Shown here: positions 24,260 to 33,943 of the stretch, piece by piece
How the letters are laid out: each line of letters starts with the position of its first letter
Numbering within the stretch: the first letter of the stretch is position 1
Assembly: GCA_964526965.1 (NCBI GenBank)
Contig: CAZGML010000010.1
Coordinates: 30,689-94,688, forward strand
Length of the DNA: 64,000 bases
Origin: UBA6265 sp964526965
GTDB lineage: Bacteria; Chloroflexota; Chloroflexia; Thermomicrobiales; UBA6265
Direction: 5' to 3'
Position numbers and translations under genes: made by a program
Notes under the pieces: generated by a model
What the model was told of the DNA's origin: nothing
Databases searched by the model: none
The model's input: the letters and a program-made list of their open reading frames with translations, nothing else

Positions 24260-26128
24260 GGTAACTGGCTCATCATCATCGAGTATCGAAATCACTTCAG
24301 CCGCGGTCTCATACCGGCCGAACGATGGCATGATGTAGACGCCCTGACCGTGCTTCTTGAGTTCTTCCAGGAGCTCCTGCGCCATTTTCACGCCTTCCGC
24401 ACGGCCGTCCTTGTCTGCCAACTTCATGCGGCGACGCGCCTCGTCGGAGAGCGTGATGCCCGGAACCTCGTTATGGAGGAACTCGGCGTGCCGATGGCTT
24501 TGCAGCGGAAGAATCCCGATCATCACCGGAATCGGCAGTTGTTTCGCCCCGAACACGTCGAGGAAATCCAGCCACATTTGCACGTCGAAGATCGGCTGCG
24601 TCATCGCGAATTGTGCGCCGCCATCGATCTTCTCATGCAACCGCCGGGCTTCTTCCTCGATATCCGACTTGGTGGGGTCCACTGCACACACAATGGTGAA
24701 GCTCGCACCCCGACCGATTGATGTGCCGGTGCTGTCTTCGCCTTCATTCATGCCGGCGATGATGCGAACGAGACCAATGGAGTCCACATCGAAGACACCC
24801 GTTGAACCGATGTCGTCACCAAGGCTCGGTGGATCACCGGTGAGGGCGAGAATGTTGCGGACGCCGCTCGCGTGAGCGCCAAGCAGGTCACTTTGCAAGC
24901 CCATCATGCTGCGGTCGCGCGTGGTGTAGTGGAGAATGGTCTCTATTCCCACCTCGTGCTGAATGAGGTAGCACATCGTCATGGCGCTCATGCGCACGCG
25001 TGCCATCGGTGAATCTGCCACCGTAATGGCATCTACGCCTGCTTCTTTCAGCATGCGGGCGCCGTTAATGGCCTTGGTGGGATTCAGTCCTTTTGGTGGC
25101 TGAATCTCAACGCAGCGAATGAACTTCTTGCCCAGCTTCTGGTAAAGCTTGGTGGGTTCCGACGAGATGTTGATGATCGACTTATCTTCTTCAGACGGTT
25201 CTACCAGGCGCAGATTGCTGCCAGCCGCCGGCCGAATGGAGTCGAACACTTCTCGCATCGCAGCGATGTGCTCGTCTGTTGTACCGCAGCATCCGCCAAC
25301 GATATCCGCACCGTTATCCAGCGCGGTCGAGGCGAAGTTGGCGAAGTAATCCGGCGAGGATGGGTATACGTAGTTCCCGCCGGAAACAGTTGGCCAACCG
25401 GCGTTGGGCATGGCAATGAGCTTGATATTGCTCATCTCGCGGCGATCGACGGCCGTGCGGAGCTTTTTCATGACGCTCAACATCACGCGTGGGCCGACTG
25501 AGCAGTTCGCGCCAATCACGTCGATATTGAGAGGTGCGAGCTCATCGACGACGGCGGCCGGGGAGAGGCGGCGATTGGTGAGGCCATCCTCACCGAAGGT
25601 GACGCTGCCGATGATCGGGAGGTCACAAATCGAGCGAACGGCCCTCACAGCCGTCTTGAGTTCTTCCACATCGCCCATCGTCTCGAGGAGGAAGCAATCT
25701 ACGCCGCCCTCCAGCAACGCCTCTGCCTGCGCCTTGAACGCAGCTTCGGCCTCGTCTATCGGGAGTCGGCCAACGGGCGCCAACACGCGGCCAGTGGGGC
25801 CCATGCTGCCGGCGACGATGACGTCCTTGCCGGAGATCTCGCGCTCTTCGCGCGCCAGCTTCACGGCGCGGAAGTTGACATCCCGTACCTTGTCTTCGTG
25901 CCCGTACGCCTCCAGGCGGAACCGGTTACCACCAAATGTGTTCGTTGAAATGATGTCTGCACCTGCCGCGATCATGGCGCGGTGGACTGTTGCCACATCT
26001 TCCTTATGGGTGACGTTCAACATCTCCAGACATGAGTCATGCGGATGGCTCTGGAAGAGAGCGGTACCCATGGCACCGTCGGTAAGAATCGGACCGTTTT
26101 CGAGCTTGTCGAGAAGCACATTGGACAT
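24236..26128 (-). CDS. Bifunctional homocysteine S-methyltransferase / methylenetetrahydrofolate reductase
   Basis: This 630-residue fusion combines two one-carbon enzymes. Residues ~1-290 form a homocysteine S-methyltransferase barrel: ILTDGAMGTALF at the start and zinc cysteines in GANCSVGP and GGCCGTT. Residues ~330-620 form a methylenetetrahydrofolate reductase (MTHFR) domain, with PPKGLNPTKAINGARMLKEAGVD and LALTGDPPSL. It resembles B. subtilis YitJ in layout. It probably supplies methyl groups to homocysteine for methionine. Start ATG 26128. No SAM riboswitch could be identified in the upstream bases. Confidence 0.92.
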   Translation of the reverse strand: MSNVLLDKLENGPILTDGAMGTALFQSHPHDSCLEMLNVTHKEDVATVHRAMIAAGADIISTNTFGGNRFRLEAYGHEDKVRDVNFRAVKLAREEREISGKDVIVAGSMGPTGRVLAPVGRLPIDEAEAAFKAQAEALLEGGVDCFLLETMGDVEELKTAVRAVRSICDLPIIGSVTFGEDGLTNRRLSPAAVVDELAPLNIDVIGANCSVGPRVMLSVMKKLRTAVDRREMSNIKLIAMPNAGWPTVSGGNYVYPSSPDYFANFASTALDNGADIVGGCCGTTDEHIAAMREVFDSIRPAAGSNLRLVEPSEEDKSIINISSEPTKLYQKLGKKFIRCVEIQPPKGLNPTKAINGARMLKEAGVDAITVADSPMARVRMSAMTMCYLIQHEVGIETILHYTTRDRSMMGLQSDLLGAHASGVRNILALTGDPPSLGDDIGSTGVFDVDSIGLVRIIAGMNEGEDSTGTSIGRGASFTIVCAVDPTKSDIEEEARRLHEKIDGGAQFAMTQPIFDVQMWLDFLDVFGAKQLPIPVMIGILPLQSHRHAEFLHNEVPGITLSDEARRRMKLADKDGRAEGVKMAQELLEELKKHGQGVYIMPSFGRYETAAEVISILDDDEPVTLPPLQAD

Positions 26129-26264
26129 AGTTTTCCCCAGCTACTTCAACCCCACAGGCAGCATGTGATCCACACTGCAATTGCACTCGGGTGAAAATCT
26201 CGTGTTTCAAGAGTACCGTACTTTCCCGAAATTCGTCGTATTCACCTGATTAACTAAAGTGTTA

Positions 26265-26294
26265 TTGACGGCCGAAGACGTTTCGGGGTACAGT
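26265..26294 (+). promoter_or_regulatory. Putative sigma-70-type promoter of cphB
   Basis: TTGACG (26265-26270) and TACAGT (26289-26294) are 18 bases apart. The predicted start point is near 26301, so the cphB coding start must lie downstream of it, supporting ATG 26385. Confidence 0.5.
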
Positions 26295-26384
26295 CCCGCA
26301 GAATCGAAATGGAGGCGTTGCGTCACGCTAGCGTCTGTTGATTTTCACAGCATTGTTTTCCGTTTTGCAGGTTTGTTATCAATC

Positions 26385-27224
26385 ATGTTGTCCCGGGATA
26401 AGTCCACTTCAAATCTGCCTGAATCCATGACCACCACGCCTGGTGTTCTCATGCCGATTGGCGGTGCCGAAGACAAAATGGACGACAAGGTGATCCTCTC
26501 CGAGTTTGTCCGGCTGGCTGGAGGGGATGACGCACGAATTGCCATTGTTCCCACAGCGTCCTCTATTGAGACAGCCGGATTCCGCTACAAGGCGATCTTC
26601 CTTGGTCTGGGCGTGAAAAGCGCGGAAGTTGTGTACATCGGCTCCCGCGACGACGCGAATGATTCTGAAGCGCTTGAACTTGTAGCCAACGCCACCGGAG
26701 TTTTCCTCACCGGCGGAAACCAAATGCGGCTCTCCTCGATCATCGGTGGTACCCGGCTCGAACACCTGGTGCGGGACCGTCACGAGGCCGGAGCGATCGT
26801 TGGCGGTACAAGTGCCGGGGCATCCATCCTCAGTGCGCATATGGTCGCGCTGGGTGAGAGCGGAGCTACACCGAAGCTGCCGATGGCCCAGATGTTCGCC
26901 GGTTTCGGCCTCATCTCCAATGTGATTATCGATCAGCACTTCCGCCAGCGAGACCGTGTTGGTCGGTTGCTTTCGCTGGTTGCCAGTAACCCGGGCCTGC
27001 TTGGGATCGGGATTGATGAGGATACGTCGGTGGTGATCGACAACCAGGGCATCCTGCGCGTCATCGGGCAGCACAGCGTCACGATCGTAGACGGCACCGA
27101 AATGAAGAGCGATATCTTCGAGGTTGAGCGCTACGGCGATATCACAATAAGCGACGCCCGGCTGCATATTTTGGGCGCAGGTCGCAGGTTTGATATGAAT
27201 ACGCGTAAAATGTTGGATAGCTAG
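26385..27224 (+). CDS. cphB: Cyanophycinase
   Basis: This ~279-residue serine peptidase (S51-like) cleaves cyanophycin, poly-aspartate with arginine side chains, to beta-Asp-Arg dipeptides. The nucleophile serine is in GGTSAGASIL (about residue 142). GVFLTGGNQMRLSSII and the C-terminal IGIDEDTSVVI stretch match the family. Its length equals known cyanophycinases if ATG 26385 is the start; a longer frame from 26259 begins before the predicted promoter start point. A start at 26427 cannot be excluded. Full-length cphA follows after a terminator, so the pair is a storage/mobilisation locus. Confidence 0.88.
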   Translation: MLSRDKSTSNLPESMTTTPGVLMPIGGAEDKMDDKVILSEFVRLAGGDDARIAIVPTASSIETAGFRYKAIFLGLGVKSAEVVYIGSRDDANDSEALELVANATGVFLTGGNQMRLSSIIGGTRLEHLVRDRHEAGAIVGGTSAGASILSAHMVALGESGATPKLPMAQMFAGFGLISNVIIDQHFRQRDRVGRLLSLVASNPGLLGIGIDEDTSVVIDNQGILRVIGQHSVTIVDGTEMKSDIFEVERYGDITISDARLHILGAGRRFDMNTRKMLDS

Positions 27225-27263
27225 GAGCTTTGTACCGAGCCAAACAGAAGACGCGGCGCAACG

Positions 27264-27296
27264 AAGCCTCGCCCTTCCTAAAGGCGGGGCTTTTTT
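27264..27296 (+). terminator. Intrinsic terminator between cphB and cphA
   Basis: AAGCCTCGCC (27264-27273) pairs with GGCGGGGCTT (27283-27292, one G-T pair) and is followed by a run of T. It uncouples cphB from cphA. Confidence 0.85.
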
Positions 27297-27362
27297 GTCC
27301 AACAGAATTGTTGCACGTAACCAGAGCGCAACCTTGGCGATAGAGGCGACGGGGGAGCAGGG

Positions 27363-29996
27363 ATGCTGAAGATTCTTCAAACCACGGTGTATCGGGGCCC
27401 GAATATTTGGGCGCGAATGCCAGTTATTCACTATGTGGTGGATATTGGGGAGCTGGAGGATCGACCCAGCAACAAGATTCCAGGGTTTTACGAACACCTC
27501 ACGGAATACCTGCCGTCGCTCTATGAACATGGCTGCTCCATTGGTCGGCCAGGCGGATTCCTGCAACGACTGCGGGAAGGTACGTGGATGGGCCACATCA
27601 TGGAGCACGTCGCCATCGAGCTACAGAACCTGGCGGGTGCAGATGTCAGCCGCGGTAAAACGCGCTCCACCGGTGAACGAGGCGTCTACAACGTCATCTA
27701 CCAATATGAGCAGGAGGATGTTGGCCTCGCCGCCGGGCAGCTCTCGCTGCGGGTTTTGAACCACATTATTTACAATACCGAGCCCGACGTTGATTTCGTG
27801 AAAGAACACGAAGAGAAGGTCATTAAGGTGGCCGAACGGCTCGCCTACGGACCGAGTACCGCCGCTATCGTTCAGGAAGCCGTACGCCGTGGAATCCCTG
27901 CCCTGCGGCTGGACCCGCGCCGTTCCCTGGTACAACTCGGCCACGGCAAATACCAGCGCCGAATCTGGGCGACGGTAACATCGAGCACGGCCAATATCGC
28001 GGTGGACGTTGCCGCGAACAAGGAACTCACCAATCGACTCATGCACGAGATCGGGATTCCAGTTCCGCGGTCGGTGGTGGTGCGGTCGGAGGATGAAGCC
28101 GTGCGCCAGGCCGATCGGCTCGGCTACCCGGTGGTGATCAAGCCACTGGATGGCAACCATGGCCGTGGAGTGTTCGTGAACCTCGCCGACGAGGCGGAAG
28201 TGCGCGAGTTCTATCCATCGGCGTTGGCAGAGGCGCGGGACGACGCAATTCTCGTTGAGACCTATATCCCGGGCAAGGACTATCGCATTCTTGTTGTTAA
28301 CAACAATGTTGTCGCTGTATCGGAGCGCGTTCCGGCGCACGTGATTGGCGATGGCAAGCGGACGATCGAGGAACTGATCGAGGTCACGAATTCAGATCCT
28401 CGCCGTGGTGTTGGTCACGAGAAAATCCTCACCCGCATCAATATCGATGCGCAGACAATGGAAGTACTGGAGCGGGGAAACCGCACCCTCGACACGGTTC
28501 CGGAGGAGGGCGAATTCGTGCAACTCAAGCTCACCGGCAACATGAGCACGGGCGGGACTGCCGTTGATCGCACTGATGACATCCATCCTGACAACGTCGA
28601 GATCGCACGCCAGGCTGCCATGGTGGTGGGTCTTGATATCGCGGGTATCGATTTCCTGACCGAAGACATCGCGGAATCCGCCCGGGAACGGGGTGGGGGA
28701 ATTGTTGAAGTCAACGCCGGCCCCGGCTTCCGCATGCACACCAATCCGACGGAAGGGCATCCACGTCACGTGGGCCGGGCCGTGGTGGATATGATGTTCC
28801 CCCGCAATGAGGATACGCGCGTGCCGATCATCGCCGTTACCGGTACCAACGGCAAGACGACGACATCTCGCATGATCGCGCACATCATGAAAGTGAGTGG
28901 TCGCACCGTCGGCCTCACCACTACCGATGGTATTTACATCGATGGCATGCAGATCCTCTCCGGCGATATGAGCGGCCCCATGAGCGCGCGAATGGTATTG
29001 AAGAATCCAACCGTCGATTACGCGGTGCTGGAAACGGCTCGCGGCGGTATCCTGCGATCCGGTCTCGGATTCGATCGCTGTAATGTCGGCGTGGTCACGA
29101 ATATCGCCGCCGATCATCTCGGCCTGAAAGGCGTGGATACGCTCTCGGAACTTGCGAAAGTGAAGGAAGTTGTTGTCGCCAACGTGTTGCGGGACGGTGT
29201 GAGCGTCCTGAACGCTGACAACGAGTACACCGTCAGCATGACCCGCATCGCTCGAGGCGAGATCATTTTCTTCAGCATGAACGAGGAGAATTCGGTGATA
29301 CGTGACCACATCCGGGCCAAGGGCCGGGCGGTGGTGCTGCGTCAAACGCGCCAGGGCGAGATGATCACGATCATCGAAAACAGGCGTGAGACGTCGCTGG
29401 TGCTGGCATCACAGATCCCTGCCACCATGGAAAGTCGTATTCGCGTCAATATAGAGAATGCCATGGCCGCTGCTGCAGCTGCCCTGGCCGACGATGTGAA
29501 TCTCGATTACATCCGGTTGGGTCTGCGCACGTTTAACAACACGTTCTCGAACACACCGGGTCGCTTCAATATGTTGGACCTTGGCACGCGGCGAGTGTTG
29601 ATGGATTACAGCCACAACGTCGCCGGACTGGAATCCATTGCGGATTTCGTGAGTCGCATGGAGGCGGAGCGCACCGTTGCCGTTATCAGCCTGCCAGGTG
29701 ACCGGTCAAACAGCGATATGGAGGCCTTTGGCTCGCTTGCTGGCAAGACGTTCGACAAGATTATCATCCGGGAGGATGACAACACCCGCGGGCGCGCACG
29801 AGGCGAGATAGGCGACCTGTTGCGCCAGGCTGTGCTGGGTGCCGGCAAGAATCCGGACGACGTGGAGATCGTGCTCGATGAGCTTGAAGCCGCCCGGCAC
29901 GCAGTAGATCAGTCCAGCAAGGGAGATTTGGTTGTGCTGCTGGTGGACAAGCCAGCCGCGGTTTGGGAACAACTTACGGGTGAAAAGCCCGAGTAA
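27363..29996 (+). CDS. cphA: Cyanophycin synthetase
   Basis: This 877-residue enzyme polymerises Asp and Arg into cyanophycin (multi-L-arginyl-poly-L-aspartate), a nitrogen and carbon store. It has the full CphA1 architecture: an N domain (YRGPNIWARMPVIH, EGTWMGHIMEHVAIELQ), an ATP-grasp domain that activates the Asp backbone (about residues 215-470, VVIKPLDGNHGRGVF), and a Mur-ligase domain with P-loop VTGTNGKTTTSRM at about 491-503. Start ATG 27363 has a purine-rich AGCAGGG upstream. It ends just before a strong bidirectional hairpin. The locus also contains a Mur-ligase-only paralogue at 12366. Confidence 0.95.
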   Translation: MLKILQTTVYRGPNIWARMPVIHYVVDIGELEDRPSNKIPGFYEHLTEYLPSLYEHGCSIGRPGGFLQRLREGTWMGHIMEHVAIELQNLAGADVSRGKTRSTGERGVYNVIYQYEQEDVGLAAGQLSLRVLNHIIYNTEPDVDFVKEHEEKVIKVAERLAYGPSTAAIVQEAVRRGIPALRLDPRRSLVQLGHGKYQRRIWATVTSSTANIAVDVAANKELTNRLMHEIGIPVPRSVVVRSEDEAVRQADRLGYPVVIKPLDGNHGRGVFVNLADEAEVREFYPSALAEARDDAILVETYIPGKDYRILVVNNNVVAVSERVPAHVIGDGKRTIEELIEVTNSDPRRGVGHEKILTRINIDAQTMEVLERGNRTLDTVPEEGEFVQLKLTGNMSTGGTAVDRTDDIHPDNVEIARQAAMVVGLDIAGIDFLTEDIAESARERGGGIVEVNAGPGFRMHTNPTEGHPRHVGRAVVDMMFPRNEDTRVPIIAVTGTNGKTTTSRMIAHIMKVSGRTVGLTTTDGIYIDGMQILSGDMSGPMSARMVLKNPTVDYAVLETARGGILRSGLGFDRCNVGVVTNIAADHLGLKGVDTLSELAKVKEVVVANVLRDGVSVLNADNEYTVSMTRIARGEIIFFSMNEENSVIRDHIRAKGRAVVLRQTRQGEMITIIENRRETSLVLASQIPATMESRIRVNIENAMAAAAAALADDVNLDYIRLGLRTFNNTFSNTPGRFNMLDLGTRRVLMDYSHNVAGLESIADFVSRMEAERTVAVISLPGDRSNSDMEAFGSLAGKTFDKIIIREDDNTRGRARGEIGDLLRQAVLGAGKNPDDVEIVLDELEAARHAVDQSSKGDLVVLLVDKPAAVWEQLTGEKPE

Positions 29997-30005
29997 TGAC
30001 TGTAG

Positions 30006-30033
30006 CGACCCGGAGATTTACTCCGGGTCGTTT
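30006..30033. terminator. Strong hairpin between convergent cphA and Tat-protein gene
   Basis: CGACCCGGAG (30006-30015) pairs perfectly with CTCCGGGTCG (30021-30030) over a 5-base loop, followed by TTT on the plus strand. It sits 10 bases after the cphA stop and 15 bases from the end of the minus-strand gene. Confidence 0.8.
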
Positions 30034-30047
30034 CGGCTTAACGATCA

Positions 30048-31046
30048 TCATCCGCCAATAGCGGCGCTAATCGTCTCGAATGCATCGATATCCCGTACTG
30101 AGATGTGGACGTATCTGTCATCCTGCACGAGGAACAGGCTGTCGACAAATCCAACCATATCGTTCTGGTAGATACCGAGGTAGATCCAGGCAAGGCCCCG
30201 GTCTGGCTGGGCGTTCCAGCCATGGAAGTTTAGCGGTGGCCAGTTCTGGAAATCGGTGGCGATAGCGTCAAGCGCGATCGCGTCGTCCGATATTCCGTTC
30301 AGCGTTCCCTCGCCGTAATACCCGAGCGGCACGATATCGTCCGGATGATCGGATTCCCACGCGAGCCAGATGTCGGTTGCAAACATGTCTTGCGGGACAC
30401 TATAGACCTCTTGTATGGTGAGCACGTTGTCACGACGGGTAATCGGGTCACGCAACACCTGTGGCAGTCGGTCGACGAATGTGGAACGCAATGACGTTAT
30501 GGAGTCGAATCCGTACGGCGCAACGCCAATTTGCGGCGTCTGATCCTTCAGGCTGAATCGGTAGTTCTGCTCCTCCACCCAGGCACGATCGCGCCCGAAG
30601 AACCAGTTCCACTGGCCGTTGTGCCAGCAAAGGCGCACAACGTCGTTGGTGACTGATCCGTCGGCGAACGATTGCGTGTAACTTACTTCCGCCACATCGG
30701 AATAGGTCTGACCGTTTACCGACCACACCCAACTATCCAGATAGGTGACACCGGTTGCGATCGCAGGGCGTGGCCCGCGTGGTTGGAAATCGTTGTGATA
30801 CCAGCCAATGATCGTTGCACGTGGGACGATGGCCTGCGAATCCGGATGCACGAACGAGTAAAAGGTGTACAGGGCAGGCACATGCTCAATGGCTTCCAGG
30901 ATGCTCAGGTACTCGGCGGCCGCCATCGGGTCGGGGCCGTACATGACGCTTTCATCTTGGCCCAGGCGTGCTGCGGCAGTGCGTGCACCGAGGGTGGCGA
31001 ACCCAAGCGCCGAGACGGTTGAAGCCAGGAAGTCTCGTCGATTCAT
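30048..31046 (-). CDS. Tat-exported protein, SnoaL/NTF2-like in appearance
   Basis: This 332-residue protein has a twin-arginine signal (MNRRDFLASTVSALGFATLGARTAAA), so it is probably exported folded. I do not recognise a characterised family. The mature part contains aromatic, strand-rich stretches such as TFYSFVHPDSQAIVPRATI, VRLCWHNGQWNWFFGRDRAW and YRFSLKDQ, which recall NTF2-like lipid or ligand cavities. That comparison is a guess. Start ATG 31046 has an AGGGG upstream; a frame extending to 31451 lacks a signal. The MFS transporter gene lies upstream on the same strand and may be co-transcribed. Confidence 0.65.
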   Translation of the reverse strand: MNRRDFLASTVSALGFATLGARTAAARLGQDESVMYGPDPMAAAEYLSILEAIEHVPALYTFYSFVHPDSQAIVPRATIIGWYHNDFQPRGPRPAIATGVTYLDSWVWSVNGQTYSDVAEVSYTQSFADGSVTNDVVRLCWHNGQWNWFFGRDRAWVEEQNYRFSLKDQTPQIGVAPYGFDSITSLRSTFVDRLPQVLRDPITRRDNVLTIQEVYSVPQDMFATDIWLAWESDHPDDIVPLGYYGEGTLNGISDDAIALDAIATDFQNWPPLNFHGWNAQPDRGLAWIYLGIYQNDMVGFVDSLFLVQDDRYVHISVRDIDAFETISAAIGG

Positions 31047-31111
31047 CCAGAAGCCCCTTTCACGTAGCAGATGCGGTTGGTCCCTGTTGGCATAATAGCA
31101 AAGTTGCGGAA

Positions 31112-32341
31112 TTATGCCTCTTCTTCGATATGCGTCAGTTTGGAGCCCAGTTTCGGAACGAGCCGGATAGCGCCGAGAGCAGCCAGCACAGTGCCAACAC
31201 CACCAATCACTACTGCGCCAGGGGCACCAATGGCGCTGGCCATGGCGCCGGCACGGAACTCGCCCAGCTGCGGGCCGCCCATGGCGAACATTGAGTGGGC
31301 GCTGGCGATGCGACCACGATAGTTGTCTGGCGTCACGAGATTGCGAATCGTGTGGCGGAGGGCCATCGAAATCGAGTCGGCGGCTCCGGTTCCGGCCAGG
31401 AAGAGCATCGCGATCCAGAGTGAGGGGCTCATGCCAAATCCGGCAATGCACAGCCCGTAGGCGATTACACAGGCCACCATGCCGAGTCCCGGACGTGCGG
31501 GCATCGTCATCAATCCAAAAACCAGGCTGCCGATAACAGCCCCCACAGCCGGGGCGCTGAGCAGGAGTCCGAGCCGATCAGCTCCGCCGCCAAAGATCTC
31601 ATCAGCGAAGATCGGGAGCAGGTTGGTGAACGCGCCAAAGAAGGTGGCGATGAAGTCCAGACCCATAACCGCGAGCAGAATTGGCGTTTGCCACAGGAAG
31701 ACGAAGCCTGCCTTAATCGCACCAAGTCCTCGTTCCGTCGGTATGTGGACTTCGAGCTTCGTGCGAATCGCCAACGCCGCGATAATCACCGCCGTGAAAC
31801 CCACAGCGTTGATTCCATAGACCATCGACAGTGACGTCTGCGAGATCAGAACTCCGCCGATTGCCGGGCCAACCACCATCGCTGCCTGCATTGCCAGGTT
31901 CGCCATGGTGGCTGCCCCTGCAATCTCGTTTCGTGGAACGAGGTTCGGGATCAACGCCTGCCGCGCGGGACCGGCCAGGGAGTTCAATGCTGAGGAAGCG
32001 AACGTGACTCCGTAGATAACGGCTAATGTGTCGTACCCACTCGCGGTGGCGAAGACCAATGCGATGGAGGTGAGCATTAACGCTATGTGGGTCCAGACCA
32101 GGATTTTGCGGCGATCGTGCTGATCGGCGATCACGCCACCGAGCAACCCGAACACAATTACTGGCGCGAAGCGGGCGAGGCCGAGGGCACCGAGTGCCAG
32201 GGCGTCGCCGGTGAGTTCATAAACGTGCCAGGTGATGGCCATACGCTGGATTTGCCAGCCGAGAATGGAAAGCGTGTCCGCAAGCCAGAGCTTGCGGAAA
32301 TCGACGTGTCTGAGCGTGGAAAACGCGTTTCTGGAGGACAC
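31112..32341 (-). CDS. MFS transporter (EntS-like)
   Basis: This 409-residue major facilitator superfamily protein has about 12 membrane segments. The N-terminal FRKLWLADTLSILGWQIQ and GGVIADQHDRRKILV (the loop 2-3 motif) match the EntS/MdtG-type, DHA3-like exporters, and the second half has similar repeats. It probably exports a small molecule, with no substrate evidence. Start is GTG 32341. It is followed by the Tat-exported protein gene on the same strand with 65 bases between. Confidence 0.8.
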   Translation of the reverse strand: MSSRNAFSTLRHVDFRKLWLADTLSILGWQIQRMAITWHVYELTGDALALGALGLARFAPVIVFGLLGGVIADQHDRRKILVWTHIALMLTSIALVFATASGYDTLAVIYGVTFASSALNSLAGPARQALIPNLVPRNEIAGAATMANLAMQAAMVVGPAIGGVLISQTSLSMVYGINAVGFTAVIIAALAIRTKLEVHIPTERGLGAIKAGFVFLWQTPILLAVMGLDFIATFFGAFTNLLPIFADEIFGGGADRLGLLLSAPAVGAVIGSLVFGLMTMPARPGLGMVACVIAYGLCIAGFGMSPSLWIAMLFLAGTGAADSISMALRHTIRNLVTPDNYRGRIASAHSMFAMGGPQLGEFRAGAMASAIGAPGAVVIGGVGTVLAALGAIRLVPKLGSKLTHIEEEA

Positions 32342-32472
32342 TACCAGCTACCCCGGGCGAACGGCACAATCAATCGATTCTTTCACAGTGCAAGCATTCG
32401 GTCAAAAGGACGACGTGCCTATCGCGTATGCTTATCGACTGGAAACTCTGACGCACCATTCAGGAGTGATAC

Positions 32473-33012
32473 ATGACACAGGAAACACCATCGTTGGCAG
32501 GCGCATTGAGTCGTGAGCAGTTGACCGCGCTCATCACCGACGAGAGGCCACTCATCACCGAATACATCGACCTGGAGAGCCAGATTCAGCCGAATGGTAT
32601 CGACCTGACTCTGCGAGAAATCTCCCGCCACGAAGGGCAGGGGGTGATGGGAATCGACAAGGCTGATCGCGTGCTGCCCGAGCTGCAGCCCCTCGAGTTT
32701 GACGCCGATGGTTGGGTTACTTTGGAGCCGGGAATCTATCACATTGTCTACAACGAGGTGGTGGATATCCCGAAGAACCTGATGGCACTGGGGCGTCCAC
32801 GCAGTAGCCTTAATCGCTGCGGAGTCACTATTTACACAGCGGTGTGGGATGCTGGCTATACCGGGCGTTCCACAAGCCTGCTGGAGGTGATGAATCCCGC
32901 CGGGTTCCGCGTGCAGAAGGATGCCCGCGTGATGCAACTGGTTTTCTTCGGAATGAGCGAAGCGACCGCAGATGGATACCGCGGTCGCTATCAGGGCGAG
33001 AATATTGACTAG
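32473..33012 (+). CDS. dCTP deaminase / dUTPase superfamily protein
   Basis: This 179-residue protein has the trimeric dUTPase-fold pattern. IQPNGIDLTLREIS is the first motif, LGRPRSSLNRCGVTIY the second, and VWDAGYTGRSTSLLEVMNP the third, which contains the catalytic Glu typical of dCTP deaminase. RVMQLVFF follows. Either dCTP deaminase, dUTP diphosphatase or a bifunctional enzyme is possible. It would supply dUMP and prevent uracil incorporation. Start ATG 32473. It ends just before a convergent small Cys/His protein gene. Confidence 0.8.
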   Translation: MTQETPSLAGALSREQLTALITDERPLITEYIDLESQIQPNGIDLTLREISRHEGQGVMGIDKADRVLPELQPLEFDADGWVTLEPGIYHIVYNEVVDIPKNLMALGRPRSSLNRCGVTIYTAVWDAGYTGRSTSLLEVMNPAGFRVQKDARVMQLVFFGMSEATADGYRGRYQGENID

Positions 33013-33018
33013 GTCAGG

Positions 33019-33291
33019 TTAGCCGTCGTAGCGTCGGGCGTAGCCGGGTCGGTCTGGCTGCGCTCCTGGCACAGCGGACTGGTTGCGACGCACATCGCGC
33101 TCTTCCTCATAGGCGCAACCGTGTGCGGGGCAGTAATAGATGAGGGTATACTCGCTACCAGTTTGGTCGTGGAACCGGCTGGGACGTCCGAGCTTGCCGC
33201 GCAAGAGCATTTGCGTATTGTGATCCGGGCACACTGGAGTTTCCGATTTCTTGCTCCTTTTGCCGGTAAGTCTTTCAATTAGCGATGGCAT
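33019..33291 (-). CDS. Small Cys/His-rich (zinc-ribbon-like) protein
   Basis: This is a 90-residue basic protein with metal-ligand-like residues: CPDHNTQ near residue 21 and YYCPAHGCAYEEER near residue 54. The Cys/His spacing suggests a single zinc ribbon; the family is unknown. The C-terminal ~25 residues are Arg/Gly/Pro-rich. Start ATG 33291 follows GGGGA at a good distance. It is convergent with the dCTP deaminase-like gene, with only 6 bases between stops. Confidence 0.6.
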   Translation of the reverse strand: MPSLIERLTGKRSKKSETPVCPDHNTQMLLRGKLGRPSRFHDQTGSEYTLIYYCPAHGCAYEEERDVRRNQSAVPGAQPDRPGYARRYDG

Positions 33292-33363
33292 GCACGTTCC
33301 CCTGTCTCCATAGTCCCGAACGATTTCCTTTTTTTCTACCTACGAAGTATACGAAAGAATTCC

Positions 33364-33888
33364 ATGGATGACCGCGATCAGCAAGAACTGATTGAGCATA
33401 ACGAAAACGAAACGCAGGCAGAAGAGCTCGATTCGGCTCCTGCACCGATCCAGGATATCGAGATGTTTGCCAACCTGCGCGATGTTGTGCGCAGCCACTA
33501 TCTCTGGAAGTGGGACGCCACTGCCAAAGATACGAAGGCGTACGTCAAAGAGTTGACCACCGATATCGGTCACGATCCGCAGTTTCGCCTGGTTGGCGAT
33601 GTGGAGGTGGAGGAGCATATCTTCCAGGTTACCCTCTGGCTCGAGGAGACGATGGCGTTCTCGCTTGCCAGTGTCGACATCATGGTGCTGGATGCCTTGA
33701 AGATCGATTTCAGTCGTGGTGCTGTGATGGCACGTGAGCTCACCAACCTTGGTTTGGAGTATCACCTGCTCACATTCGGTGAAGGCAGGGCGCAGCAGTT
33801 CCGTATCAACATCATTGGGCCGCGGATGCAGCAGATTCGTGACCTCGGCACATTGGTGGCCCCTGCGGTCGATACCTTTAGCGCATAA
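33364..33888 (+). CDS. Uncharacterised protein upstream of SRP RNA
   Basis: This is a 174-residue soluble protein. The first ~30 residues are a very acidic, Gln/Glu-rich tail. The rest alternates helices and strands (IEMFANLRDVVRSHYLWKW, VEVEEHIFQVTLWLEETM, FRINIIGPRMQQIRDLG), a pattern reminiscent of small alpha/beta adaptor folds such as YbjN. No family could be assigned. It is divergent from the Cys/His-rich protein and is followed by the SRP RNA gene on the same strand. Confidence 0.6.
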   Translation: MDDRDQQELIEHNENETQAEELDSAPAPIQDIEMFANLRDVVRSHYLWKWDATAKDTKAYVKELTTDIGHDPQFRLVGDVEVEEHIFQVTLWLEETMAFSLASVDIMVLDALKIDFSRGAVMARELTNLGLEYHLLTFGEGRAQQFRINIIGPRMQQIRDLGTLVAPAVDTFSA

Positions 33889-33930
33889 CAATTCGTTCCC
33901 AATTGGTGGGCAGTTGGGCACCATACGAAC

Positions 33931-33936
33931 TATACT
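33931..33936 (+). promoter_or_regulatory. ffs: -10 element of the SRP RNA gene
   Basis: TATACT is a near-consensus -10 box placed 7 bases before the predicted RNA 5' end at about 33944. No convincing -35 was found at the expected distance. Confidence 0.5.
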
Positions 33937-33943
33937 TACAACT

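Noticed and set aside
26129..26260. SAM or cobalamin riboswitch before the homocysteine methyltransferase/MTHFR gene
   Set aside because: No aptamer core motifs visible in the short divergent region.
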